Positions 9,068-16,295 of a stretch of DNA of 64,000 bases are shown here, in pieces. The notes under the pieces were generated by a model that saw only the letters and a list, made by a program, of their open reading frames with translations, had not been told where the DNA came from and did no database searches. The translations under genes and the position numbers were made by a program. Each line of letters begins with the position of its first letter. The first letter of the stretch is position 1. This DNA comes from Lachnospiraceae bacterium oral taxon 096 (lineage in GTDB: Bacteria; Bacillota; Clostridia; Lachnospirales; Lachnospiraceae), in contig CP073340.1 of NCBI GenBank assembly GCA_018141845.1, forward strand, positions 831,001 to 895,000. Reading direction: 5' to 3'.

Positions 9068-9818
9068 TATAGGAATTAGTTGGAATGCTGATTGCTATGA
9101 AAAAAATGTTTGTATTAAGGAAGAAAAGCAACTTGTGCCAGAACTAGAATACAATTTATTTGTCAATGACGAATATATAAAGACATTTTATTGTTCGCCT
9201 TGGAACATTGATGATTTGGTCTATGGCGATTTATATCTTCATGGGCAAATTGAGATGGCCGATGATGTGAAGACCTTGACCATCGACGATGATGCCAGGG
9301 AAATCTATGTTCGCACAAGGGGAGATATTTTTGCCAGAGCAAATCCATTTACAAGTGGCGATGTGATTCCAGCAAAGAAGAGAGCAGTGAAAAAGAGTAC
9401 AAGCACATTGAAGGTTTGCCCAGAAGATGTGTATCAATTAGTAAAAAAACTCAATGATGCTTCTGTAAAGTTTAAACTTACCGGAGGTGTACACAGTGCA
9501 ATGCTCTCCGATGGCAAAGAGATACTCTATATGCGAGAGGATGTTGGACGTCACAATGCAATGGAAAAATTGCTTGGTGCGGTGCTAAGAAATGGTGTGG
9601 ACACAAAAGAGATGATCATTGTCTTTAGTGGACGAATTGCTGCAGAGATTTTAGAAAAGGCAGCGATTATCGGTGCAGCAATGGTTATTGCTGTGTCAGC
9701 ACCGACAGATGCAGCCAGTAAGATTGCAGAGCACTATGGGATGACATTGATTGGTTTTGCCAGAGGGGAAAGCTTTAATGTCTATACCAATCCTCAAAGA
9801 GTAGGTATCAAGAAATAG
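9057..9818 (+). CDS. fdhD: formate dehydrogenase accessory sulfurtransferase, divergent FdhD
   Basis: A 253-residue FdhD-family protein; the family transfers sulfur from a cysteine desulfurase to the molybdenum cofactor of formate dehydrogenase. Family marks are YCSPWNIDDLVYGDLYLHG near residue 40, KLTGGVHSA, REDVGRHNAMEKL and the later SGRIAAEILEKAA. It is odd in that the central region (about residues 95-125), where the paired catalytic cysteines (CxxC) normally sit, has only one cysteine (LKVCPED). It overlaps fdhF by eleven bases and is the last gene before the terminator at 9831. The assignment is firm from the C-terminal half and the position; sulfur transfer by the usual two-cysteine loop is doubtful. 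Confidence 0.85.
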   Translation: MQDNIGISWNADCYEKNVCIKEEKQLVPELEYNLFVNDEYIKTFYCSPWNIDDLVYGDLYLHGQIEMADDVKTLTIDDDAREIYVRTRGDIFARANPFTSGDVIPAKKRAVKKSTSTLKVCPEDVYQLVKKLNDASVKFKLTGGVHSAMLSDGKEILYMREDVGRHNAMEKLLGAVLRNGVDTKEMIIVFSGRIAAEILEKAAIIGAAMVIAVSAPTDAASKIAEHYGMTLIGFARGESFNVYTNPQRVGIKK

Positions 9819-9830
9819 AATTTTAAAAAT

Positions 9831-9875
9831 AAAGAGTTCTCGCTTGCTAAAGATTAGTGAGCGAGAACTTTTCTT
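9831..9875 (+). terminator. rho-independent terminator after fdhD
   Basis: AGTTCTCGCT (9835-9844) pairs with AGCGAGAACT (9860-9869), with a further CTAA/TTAG inner stem, and the run TTTTCTT follows. It closes the operon that begins at 1334 and lies just upstream of the inserted IS607 element. Confidence 0.85.
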
Positions 9876-9939
9876 GTAAAAAAATGGGGGCTAACAACTG
9901 TTAAGAGTAATTTATAAAAAAATTATAAATATGTGTTGA

Positions 9940-9953
9940 TTTTTATAAGTTTT
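9940..9953 (+). repeat. left copy of 14-bp direct repeat flanking IS607
   Basis: TTTTTATAAGTTTT, identical to 11943-11956 and 2003 bases from it. The flanking bases differ on both sides (A before and A after here; C before and C after at the right copy), so the identity is limited to these 14 bases. It may be a recombinase site or the joined core of the insertion. Confidence 0.6.
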
Positions 9954-10005
9954 AATGATAGAATAAAATATAAATATTGAAAAGGAGGCTTTAAGAACTT
10001 TAATT

Positions 10006-10623
10006 ATGAGTAAATACTATTCTATCAGAGAATTTTCAAGAATTTTAGGAGTATCAGCCCAAACACTTAGAAATTGGGATGCAAACGGTAAACTTCATCC
10101 ACATCATGTGTCTAGTAATGGATACAGATATTATTCTCATGAACAATTAAATCAGGTTATGAATATAAAATCTGATTTGAATAGAATTGTCATTGGATAT
10201 TGCAGAGTTTCAAGCAATAAACAAAAAGATGATTTAGAAAGACAAATAGAGAATATGAAGCTGTATCTAAATGCTCAAGGGAAACCTTATGAAATAATTT
10301 CGGATATAGGTTCTGGAATTAATTATAAGAAAAAGGGTTTAAGAGAATTAATTAAACGTATATCTCAAAATAAAGTGGAAAAAGTTGTAGTTCTTTACAA
10401 AGACAGACTACTAAGATTTGGATTTGAATTAGTTGAATATGTTGCAAGTTTATATAATTGTGACATAGAAATAATTGATAATACAGAAAAATCAGAACAG
10501 CAAGAGCTTGTAGAAGATTTAGTTCAAATTATCACAGTTTTTAGTTGTAAATTACAAGGCAAACGTGCTAATAAAGCTAGAGAATTAGTAAATGAATTAA
10601 TTGAGGTTGACAGTGAAAAATGA
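10006..10623 (+). CDS. tnpA: IS607 family serine recombinase TnpA
   Basis: A 205-residue transposase. Residues 1-50 are a MerR-type helix-turn-helix (YSIREFSRILGVSAQTLRNW). Residues about 62-195 form the serine-resolvase catalytic domain: IGYCRVSSNKQKDDLERQ supplies the nucleophilic serine and the adjacent arginine, and YKDRLLRFGFEL carries the DRLxRF motif. Size and domain order match IS607 TnpA, which cuts and joins DNA through a phosphoserine link. The start is ATG 10006; GGAGG lies at 9985-9989, farther upstream than usual. The stop overlaps the tnpB start by ATGA. All key residues appear intact. Confidence 0.95.
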   Translation: MSKYYSIREFSRILGVSAQTLRNWDANGKLHPHHVSSNGYRYYSHEQLNQVMNIKSDLNRIVIGYCRVSSNKQKDDLERQIENMKLYLNAQGKPYEIISDIGSGINYKKKGLRELIKRISQNKVEKVVVLYKDRLLRFGFELVEYVASLYNCDIEIIDNTEKSEQQELVEDLVQIITVFSCKLQGKRANKARELVNELIEVDSEK

Positions 10624-11795
10624 TAAAATCAATAAAAATCAGACTATACCCAAATAATAAACAGATTACTAAACTATTTCAATATGCTGGATGTGCGAGA
10701 TTTGCTTACAATTGGGCTATTGCAAAGGAACAAGAGAACTATAAGCAAAAAAATAAATTCTTATCGGATAATGAATTACGAAAAGAATTTACACAGCTAA
10801 AGAAACTGCCAGAGTATAGATGGCTAAATGAAGTAAGTAATAATGTAACAAAGCAGGCAATCAAAGATGCTTGTAATGCCTATAAAAAATTTTTCAAAGG
10901 GCAATGCAAATATCCTAAATTTAAAAGTAAAAAGCATTCAACTCCTTCTTTTTATCAAGATACTGGTAAAATTCAGTTTACAGATACTCATGTAAAAGTC
11001 GAAGGATTTTCAATGAGTAAAAGACGAAATAAACAAAAATTGAATTGGATTAGACTTTGTGAAAAAGAAAGAATACCAATTAACTGTAAATACTTAAATC
11101 CACGCTTTACATATGATGGATTGTATTGGTATGTATCTATTGGAATTGAAGTAGATGACAATAATAATCTTCCATCAAATGATGGTGTCGGAATTGATTT
11201 AGGTATTAAAAACTTAGCAGTTTGTTCTGATGGAAATACTTATAAGAACATAAATAAAACACAAAAAGTAAGAAAAATAGAAAAGAAAAAACGCAGGTTA
11301 CAGCGTTCAATATCAAGAAGATATGAGAAAAATAAGAAAGGAGGCAGTTATTGTAAAACAAGTAACATAATAAAAAGAGAAAAAGAACTTTTAAAAGTAA
11401 TAAAACGATTAACAAATATTCGTCAAAACTACTTACATCAGACAACATCTGAAATCATAAAGCGAAAACCAAGTTTTATCTGTATGGAAGATTTGAATGT
11501 AAGTGGAATGATGAAAAATAAGCATTTATCCAAAGCAGTACAACAACAATGCTTTTATGAATTTAGAAAGCAGATTGAGTATAAGTCTAACTGGAATAAT
11601 ATTTCAGTCATTATAGCAGACAGATTCTTTCCAAGTTCTAAACTATGTAGTTGTTGTGGAAATATTAAAAAAGATTTGAAACTGTCTGACAGAATTTATA
11701 AATGTGAATGTGGAAACATCATAGATAGAGATTTTCAAGCAAGTTTGAATCTAAAGCAGTATGGAGAGAATGTTTTAAAACAATCTGTAGTGTAA
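10620..11795 (+). CDS. tnpB: TnpB RNA-guided nuclease of the IS607 element
   Basis: A 391-residue OrfB/TnpB protein. The helix-turn-helix-like N-terminal part includes YNWAIAKEQENY. The RuvC triad is complete: aspartate in GIDLGIKNLAV, glutamate in CMEDLNVSGM, aspartate in DRDFQASLNL. The zinc finger CSCCGN...CECG lies between the last two. TnpB proteins of this type are RNA-guided DNA endonucleases, ancestral to Cas12, and use an RNA made from the element's right end. The gene appears functional: full length, no missing catalytic residue. The frame overlaps tnpA by four bases. Confidence 0.95.
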   Translation: MIKSIKIRLYPNNKQITKLFQYAGCARFAYNWAIAKEQENYKQKNKFLSDNELRKEFTQLKKLPEYRWLNEVSNNVTKQAIKDACNAYKKFFKGQCKYPKFKSKKHSTPSFYQDTGKIQFTDTHVKVEGFSMSKRRNKQKLNWIRLCEKERIPINCKYLNPRFTYDGLYWYVSIGIEVDDNNNLPSNDGVGIDLGIKNLAVCSDGNTYKNINKTQKVRKIEKKKRRLQRSISRRYEKNKKGGSYCKTSNIIKREKELLKVIKRLTNIRQNYLHQTTSEIIKRKPSFICMEDLNVSGMMKNKHLSKAVQQQCFYEFRKQIEYKSNWNNISVIIADRFFPSSKLCSCCGNIKKDLKLSDRIYKCECGNIIDRDFQASLNLKQYGENVLKQSVV

Positions 11796-11796
11796 C

Positions 11797-11942
11797 ACTT
11801 TAAAGTTATTACAGATATGTACCGAACGTTAATCGGGAATTGACGCCTACGGAGAGTACAAGAACTTGTAATTAGTATTTGAATTTATTCAGTATGAAAG
11901 CATACTCGATGAAGTAGGAATGAAACATAAAAGTTTATTAGC
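11797..11942 (+). ncRNA. candidate omega (right-end) RNA region of TnpB
   Basis: The stretch between the tnpB stop and the right-hand 14-bp repeat is non-coding and contains compact hairpins: TACAAG/CTTGTA (11857-11862 with 11865-11870) and AGTATG/CATACT (11891-11896 with 11901-11906, loop AAAG). TnpB guide RNAs are processed from exactly this region in characterised elements, often beginning inside the tnpB 3' end. The hairpins are seen; transcription and the exact ends are inferred. Confidence 0.5.
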
Positions 11943-11956
11943 TTTTTATAAGTTTT
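11943..11956 (+). repeat. right copy of 14-bp direct repeat flanking IS607
   Basis: TTTTTATAAGTTTT, identical to 9940-9953. Only nine bases separate it from the ATG of mocA, so the element end lies practically at the start of that gene. Confidence 0.6.
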
Positions 11957-11965
11957 CAGTAACGG

Positions 11966-12616
11966 ATGGCCGTGAATAAAATTGGCATTGTCGTGATGGC
12001 CAGTGGTTGGTCTAGGCGATTTGGAGAAAATAAATTATTGGCAAATTTTCAGGGGAGAGCTTTAATTTCTTATATTTTGGATACCGTTTGTGACAAAGAA
12101 GTACGAGAATCAGGGCTTTTTGATCGTCCAATGGTAGTGACAAGATACCAAAAGATAGAAGAGATGGCAATGAAGTATACTGTTGATGTGGTTGCCGTGG
12201 ATGCCTGCTTTCAGACACAGTCGGATACCATAAAAGTTGCCTTGCACAGTGAGAAATCTCAAGATTGGAGTGGTGTGCTTTTTATTACCGCAGATCAGCC
12301 CCTGCTTTTGCCAAGTTCTATTGTAGAAATGGGGAAAAAATTTATGGAGCACAGAGACTATATTATTCGCTTGGCAACAAGAGAGGGATTGGGCATCGCC
12401 CCCAATCTCTTTCCGATAAGTTATCGAAATAGCTTGTCTGCCCTTACAGGAGACAAAGGCGGTGGAGCATTAGTAAAGAATGCACAAAAGATTTTCCTTG
12501 TTCGAGCAAAATCCAATTGGGAATTTATTGACATTGACACCAAAGAAGAACTTATTCAATTAGAAAATGATCTAAAAAACTTCCAAAATATGTCGGAATC
12601 GAAAGGTGTTTTTTGA
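11966..12616 (+). CDS. mocA: MocA-like molybdenum cofactor cytidylyltransferase
   Basis: A 216-residue NTP transferase. The N-terminal loop VVMASGWSRRFGENKLL and the ITADQPLLLPSSI metal-binding segment mark the MobA/MocA fold; ADQP and the C-terminal DIDTKEEL are as in MocA, which adds CMP to molybdopterin for hydroxylases of the xanthine dehydrogenase type. ATG 11966 (or GTG 11972) has no ribosome site: the preceding bases belong to the IS607 end. Expression may therefore be lost or depend on the element. The 3' end overlaps the convergent yqeC gene by 65 bases. Next to yqeC and yqeB it forms the known selenium-dependent molybdenum hydroxylase accessory set. Confidence 0.82.
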   Translation: MAVNKIGIVVMASGWSRRFGENKLLANFQGRALISYILDTVCDKEVRESGLFDRPMVVTRYQKIEEMAMKYTVDVVAVDACFQTQSDTIKVALHSEKSQDWSGVLFITADQPLLLPSSIVEMGKKFMEHRDYIIRLATREGLGIAPNLFPISYRNSLSALTGDKGGGALVKNAQKIFLVRAKSNWEFIDIDTKEELIQLENDLKNFQNMSESKGVF

Positions 12617-13265
12617 ATTCAAAAATCATTTCTTTTGTTTTATCTTTGCAGATGAGATCCATTTGGTTGACAAAGACTTGATCGCAGAGTCTTTCACATT
12701 CTAAAACCGTGGCAACCATAGAGGGAGTGATCATCCCTTCACTATTCAGGAAAATTCCCTTTGATCTTAAAATTTCTTGAAATAGGGGAAGGCGATGGCA
12801 GACTTGATCTGCTCTTTGAAAAAATCCGGAGGCCCCGACAATGCCAATAGTCTGCGCATTTTTTGTGGGTATTACAGGTTCATAATCCGCATGAGCCTTG
12901 AGGGGAAGTCGCTTAGATCCATCAGCTTCGACAAGAATATAGTCAAAGTAGGGAAGAAGAAGGGAGAGTTCAATCGAAGGGGCAGAGAGCTTTTCTTCTT
13001 TTTTATCTGTATTACATTCCCCTAGTACGATAATGTCCTGTTCTTTTTGATGTTGAAAAGCGGAAAGAATTTCAGATAAATTTTTCCGATAGGTATTTAT
13101 GATCGGATAATTTTCTATGGAAAGGATATGGGTTGTTGTGGTCAGAAGAACCCGCCCTTTTGGCCTTAGTTCTTTGGCTAATATCGCCATGGCCGTGGTT
13201 TTTCCACCACTGCCAATCAATGAAGTAATTCCTCTTTGGATATGAAAGAGTTTTGAAAATAACAT
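12552..13265 (-). CDS. yqeC: selenium-dependent hydroxylase accessory protein YqeC
   Basis: A 237-residue protein with a P-loop near the N-terminus (LIGSGGKTTAMAILAKEL) and LLTTTTHI shortly after, the usual start of YqeC proteins; ILVEADGSKRLPLKAH in the middle is the other family signature. YqeC genes co-occur with yqeB and mocA and are thought to help mature molybdenum hydroxylases carrying a labile selenium atom; the exact chemistry is not established. The frame is open further upstream to 13400, but ATG 13265 has the site GAGAGGAGGAAC directly before it. It converges on, and overlaps, the end of mocA. Confidence 0.85.
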   Translation of the reverse strand: MLFSKLFHIQRGITSLIGSGGKTTAMAILAKELRPKGRVLLTTTTHILSIENYPIINTYRKNLSEILSAFQHQKEQDIIVLGECNTDKKEEKLSAPSIELSLLLPYFDYILVEADGSKRLPLKAHADYEPVIPTKNAQTIGIVGASGFFQRADQVCHRLPLFQEILRSKGIFLNSEGMITPSMVATVLECERLCDQVFVNQMDLICKDKTKEMIFEFKKHLSIPTYFGSFLDHFLIE

Positions 13266-13424
13266 CGTTCCTCCTCTCTTTACGATCTTGCTGTGCATAG
13301 TGCTTGAAACTTCTATGTAGCTAGTATAACAAGTTTGTAGGATTTTTTCAGCAGGGAGAATAAAAAAAGGTGGTATAATAAGACGGTTATAGTATAGCAA
13401 GTAAGAGGAGAAAGGTGTATTTTC

Positions 13425-14210
13425 ATGTTAGTTTATATTCGTGGAGCGGGAGATTTGGCAAGTGGCATTGGTGTTCGTCTACACAATGCAGGACTTAGAG
13501 TAGTGATGAGTGATTTAGAGGTTCCTACGGCTGTTCGCCGCTCAGTCAGTTTCTCAGAGGCGATTCGTCTTGGAAGAATGGAAGTGGAAGGCGTAGAAGC
13601 TGTACTTGCTAGGGATATTTTGGAGGCACAAGAGATTATTGACAGGGGACAGATTCCTGTGTTGGTTGATTCAACTGGAAAAGTTGTGCGACAGATGAAA
13701 CCGGATGTCGAGATTGATGCCATTGTGGCCAAAAAAAATTTGGGCACAAAGATCAGCGATGCCAGTGTGGTCATTGGAGTTGGTCCTGGATTTTGTGCGG
13801 GAAAGGATTGCCATGCAGTGATTGAGTCAATGAGAGGGCATACCCTTGGGCGGGCAATTTATGAGGGAAGTGCCATTGAAAATACAGGTATTCCTGGAAA
13901 TATTGCAGGATTTACTGTGGAGAGAGTGTTTCGTGCACCAAAAGCAGGCAAATTTTGTGGAAAGAAAACCTTTGGTGATCTGGTCAAAAGGGGAGAAGTT
14001 GTAGCATTTGTTGATCAACTTCCCATTGTGGCCAGCATTGATGGAATGATTCGAGGAATGTTGCAGGATGGCGTTGAAGTCTTTGAAGGAATGAAATGTG
14101 GAGATATTGATCCAAGGGGAGAACAAGCAAATTATACAATGTGCTCAGACAAGGCCTTTGCAATTGCTGGTGGAGTGCTTGAGGCCATTGTAAAGATGAA
14201 GGTTTCATAG
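13425..14210 (+). CDS. yqeB: selenium-dependent molybdenum hydroxylase accessory protein YqeB
   Basis: A 261-residue protein starting VYIRGAGDLASGIGVRL, a Rossmann-like nucleotide-binding loop typical of YqeB (EF2563 family). DSTGKVVRQ, VIGVGPGFCAGKDCHAVIES and the late CGDIDPRG segment also match. The family is found where selenium-modified molybdenum hydroxylases such as xanthine dehydrogenase or purine hydroxylase occur. A GAGGAGAAAGG ribosome site precedes ATG 13425. It diverges from yqeC; TATAAT at 13374-13379 may be its -10 but has no good -35. The hydroxylase itself is not in the window. Confidence 0.85.
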   Translation: MLVYIRGAGDLASGIGVRLHNAGLRVVMSDLEVPTAVRRSVSFSEAIRLGRMEVEGVEAVLARDILEAQEIIDRGQIPVLVDSTGKVVRQMKPDVEIDAIVAKKNLGTKISDASVVIGVGPGFCAGKDCHAVIESMRGHTLGRAIYEGSAIENTGIPGNIAGFTVERVFRAPKAGKFCGKKTFGDLVKRGEVVAFVDQLPIVASIDGMIRGMLQDGVEVFEGMKCGDIDPRGEQANYTMCSDKAFAIAGGVLEAIVKMKVS

Positions 14211-14231
14211 GAAAATAGAGAAATAATTTTG

Positions 14232-14279
14232 GTTCATAGGGAGATTTTTCGTGAGAAAGTCACTCTATGAGCTTTTTAT
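14232..14279 (+). terminator. terminator after yqeB
   Basis: A ten-pair stem joins GTTCATAGGG (14232-14241) to CTCTATGAGC (14263-14272, two wobble pairs), and TTTTTATTT follows. It separates yqeB from the dehydratase/ABC operon. Confidence 0.8.
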
Positions 14280-14365
14280 TTGGGCATCAACATATAAAAT
14301 TATTAAATAAATTACAGTAAATATTTAAATATTCAATAAATATATCCAAAATATAATAAATAGTG

Positions 14366-14371
14366 TATAAT
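14366..14371 (+). promoter_or_regulatory. -10 element before the dehydratase operon
   Basis: TATAAT at 14366-14371 lies in a very AT-rich stretch (14280-14400), 36 bases before the next start. A second TATAAT lies at 14352-14357. No convincing -35 is present for either, so the exact promoter is uncertain. Confidence 0.35.
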
Positions 14372-14401
14372 AATTAAAAAATAAAAAAGAAAGGAAAAAA
14401 G

Positions 14402-15583
14402 ATGAAAATCACAAAAATTGATGTGATGCAGGTGGACTGTGGTTCAGCAAGCAATGCAGCATTTCGCCCTGTAGTTTGTCGAATATATACAGATAGTGGC
14501 ATCTATGGAGATGGTGAGGCAGCCATTGCCTATGCCAAGGGATCGACGGCAGCATTTGGCATGGTGCAGGATCTGTCCAGTTTGGTGATGGGAATGGATC
14601 CGCTTGACAATGAACTTATTTGGGAAAAGATGTATAAGTCATCTTTTTGGGGACAAAATGGTGGACCAATTGTCTTTGCTGGAATGTCAGCCATTGACAT
14701 TGCCCTGTGGGATATCAAGGGAAAGTACTACAATACGCCAGTGTATAAACTTCTAGGTGGAAAGGTCAATTCATCACTTCGCTGTTATGCGAGTCAATTG
14801 CAATTTGGCTGGTGCGAAGACAAAATGTCAGCACTGACAACAGAGGATTATGTTCAATATGCCAAAATGGCTGTTGATGATGGCTATGATGCCATAAAAA
14901 TTGATTTTTTAACTTTTGACACCAGTGGAAGGCGATTTCGATTTGATGAAACAAATAGTAAAGTCAGTGATAAAACTCTGTTGTTGGCTGTTGAGCGAAT
15001 TAAGGCAGTGCGTGAAGCCGTGGGAGAAGATGTTGCTCTTTTGGTTGAAGTACATGCGGTGCTCGATTTACAAGGAGCAATAAAATTTGCCAAGATGATT
15101 GAGCCCTATCATATTCTCTATATGGAAGAGCCGACAACACCTGATCCAAATCTCACGAAAAAATTGTGTGAAAAAATTTCTATTCCTATTGCTCATGGGG
15201 AGAGAATATATAGTCGATGGCAGTATATGCCATATTTTCAGGATGGTTCTTTGGCATTGATTCAGCCAGATATTGGAAATTGCGGAGGAATTACGGAGGC
15301 AAAAAAGATTTGTGACCTTGCTCATATCTTTGATGTTGGTGTGCAAATGCATGTCTGTGCAAGCCCGCTTTCTACGGCCGCAGCACTTCAATTAGAAACA
15401 GCAATTTCAAATTTTACGATTCATGAGCATCATGTTTATAATTTACATCCCTATCTAAAACAATTATGTATTTATGACCATCAGCCTGTCCATGGTGAGT
15501 ACACAGTGCCAGAACTTCCAGGTCTTGGCAATGAGTTGTCAGAGTACTGCTTTTTGCACAGCAAGCGAGTGACGATAGAGTAG
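14402..15583 (+). CDS. mandelate racemase/muconate lactonizing enzyme family, galactonate dehydratase-like
   Basis: A 393-residue enolase-superfamily enzyme. The N-terminal capping domain ends near residue 115 (AIDIALWDIKGK). The barrel then shows YDAIKIDF (K-x-D, as in the galactonate dehydratase group rather than the K-x-K of racemases), LLVEVHA, MEEPTTP and AHGERIY, which supply three acidic metal ligands, and QMHVCASPLSTAA with the terminal histidine. Such enzymes dehydrate sugar acids after removing an alpha proton. The first metal position is glutamate (VEVH) where aspartate is commoner. Downstream importer genes suggest the substrate is taken up as a small polar acid. The exact substrate is unknown. 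Confidence 0.82.
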   Translation: MKITKIDVMQVDCGSASNAAFRPVVCRIYTDSGIYGDGEAAIAYAKGSTAAFGMVQDLSSLVMGMDPLDNELIWEKMYKSSFWGQNGGPIVFAGMSAIDIALWDIKGKYYNTPVYKLLGGKVNSSLRCYASQLQFGWCEDKMSALTTEDYVQYAKMAVDDGYDAIKIDFLTFDTSGRRFRFDETNSKVSDKTLLLAVERIKAVREAVGEDVALLVEVHAVLDLQGAIKFAKMIEPYHILYMEEPTTPDPNLTKKLCEKISIPIAHGERIYSRWQYMPYFQDGSLALIQPDIGNCGGITEAKKICDLAHIFDVGVQMHVCASPLSTAAALQLETAISNFTIHEHHVYNLHPYLKQLCIYDHQPVHGEYTVPELPGLGNELSEYCFLHSKRVTIE

Positions 15584-15605
15584 GCAGATAGAGGGGATTG
15601 TATTG

Positions 15606-16271
15606 ATGAAATTTGATTGGGGATATTTTTTTGAGGTATTGCCACAGGTTGCTTCAAAATTAAATGTGACATTGACACTTACACTCTGTGCAGCAGTGTT
15701 TTCTTTACTATTGGGCTTGATACTTGGCTTAATTAGCTATCACAAAGTTGTGGGACTCAATTTAATTCTAAAGGTTTGGGTTTCCTTTATGCGTGGTACA
15801 CCTGCAGTGGCACAGCTATTTTTCTTTTATTATGGACTGGCTAATGTCAGCTCATTGATTTTAAATATGTCACCTGTTGTCAGTGTGGCAGTGATTATGA
15901 GTTTGAATATGAGTGCGTTTATCTCAGAGACAGTTCGAGGAGCCTTGATGTCTGTGGATAATGGACAGAGGGAGGCGGCCATTGCCTTTGGAATGAGTAA
16001 TTGGCAGTTGACTTATCGCATTGTCATTCCGCAGGCATTTCGAGTGGCCTTGCCAGCATTATTTAATGACTTAATTAATTTATTTAAGTTATCGTCTCTG
16101 GCTTTTATGGTCGGTGTCCGAGATGTGATGGGTGAGGCAAAGGTTGCTGGTGCAGGAAGTTTTAAATTTTTTGAAATCTATGCCTGCGTCATTGTAATTT
16201 ATTGGATTATTACATTGATTCTCATGGGCATTCAAAAGATTTTAGAGAAGAAATGTGAAAAGATGTATTAA
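15606..16271 (+). CDS. polar amino-acid type ABC transporter permease
   Basis: A 221-residue inner-membrane permease of the HisM/GlnP family. Several hydrophobic helices are visible and the coupling motif EAAIAFGMSNWQLTYRIVIPQA (split over residues about 120-140) contains the EAA loop that contacts the ATPase. SFMRGTPAVAQLFFFYYGL near residue 60 is also typical. TTG 15603 directly precedes ATG 15606; the ATG is preferred, with GAGGGG upstream. It is the only permease gene of the set, so it probably acts as a homodimer. Confidence 0.92.
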   Translation: MKFDWGYFFEVLPQVASKLNVTLTLTLCAAVFSLLLGLILGLISYHKVVGLNLILKVWVSFMRGTPAVAQLFFFYYGLANVSSLILNMSPVVSVAVIMSLNMSAFISETVRGALMSVDNGQREAAIAFGMSNWQLTYRIVIPQAFRVALPALFNDLINLFKLSSLAFMVGVRDVMGEAKVAGAGSFKFFEIYACVIVIYWIITLILMGIQKILEKKCEKMY

Positions 16272-16295
16272 AAAATAGATCAAAGGAGAGAAAAG

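Larger units (their letters stand above)
9940..11956 (+). mobile_element. IS607-type insertion element with tnpA and tnpB
   Basis: An autonomous two-gene element: a MerR-headed serine recombinase overlapping a full-length TnpB. An exact 14-base direct repeat, TTTTTATAAGTTTT, occurs at 9940-9953 and 11943-11956 and brackets both genes; I use it as the working boundary. An alternative left end is near 9888, where GGGGG begins, and an alternative right end is the GG at 11964-11965 or 11968-11969, since IS607 elements target GG dinucleotides and do not make target duplications. The element is more AT-rich than its neighbours, with AAA/ATA-heavy codon use, as expected for a transferred element. 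It splits the fdhD-side terminator from mocA. Confidence 0.85.

Noticed and set aside
10620..11795. Possible Cas12-type effector because of RuvC and zinc-finger motifs.
   Set aside because: At 391 residues, next to an IS607 recombinase and without any CRISPR array or cas1/cas2, it is a transposon TnpB.
12795..13025. Plus-strand 76-codon frame inside the yqeC region.
   Set aside because: It lies wholly antisense within a well-supported gene, has no ribosome site and resembles no protein.
16272..16295. Missing second permease gene of the ABC importer, as a possible deletion.
   Set aside because: The permease and binding protein genes are separated by a normal 24-base gap with a ribosome site; a single homodimeric permease is common in this class.
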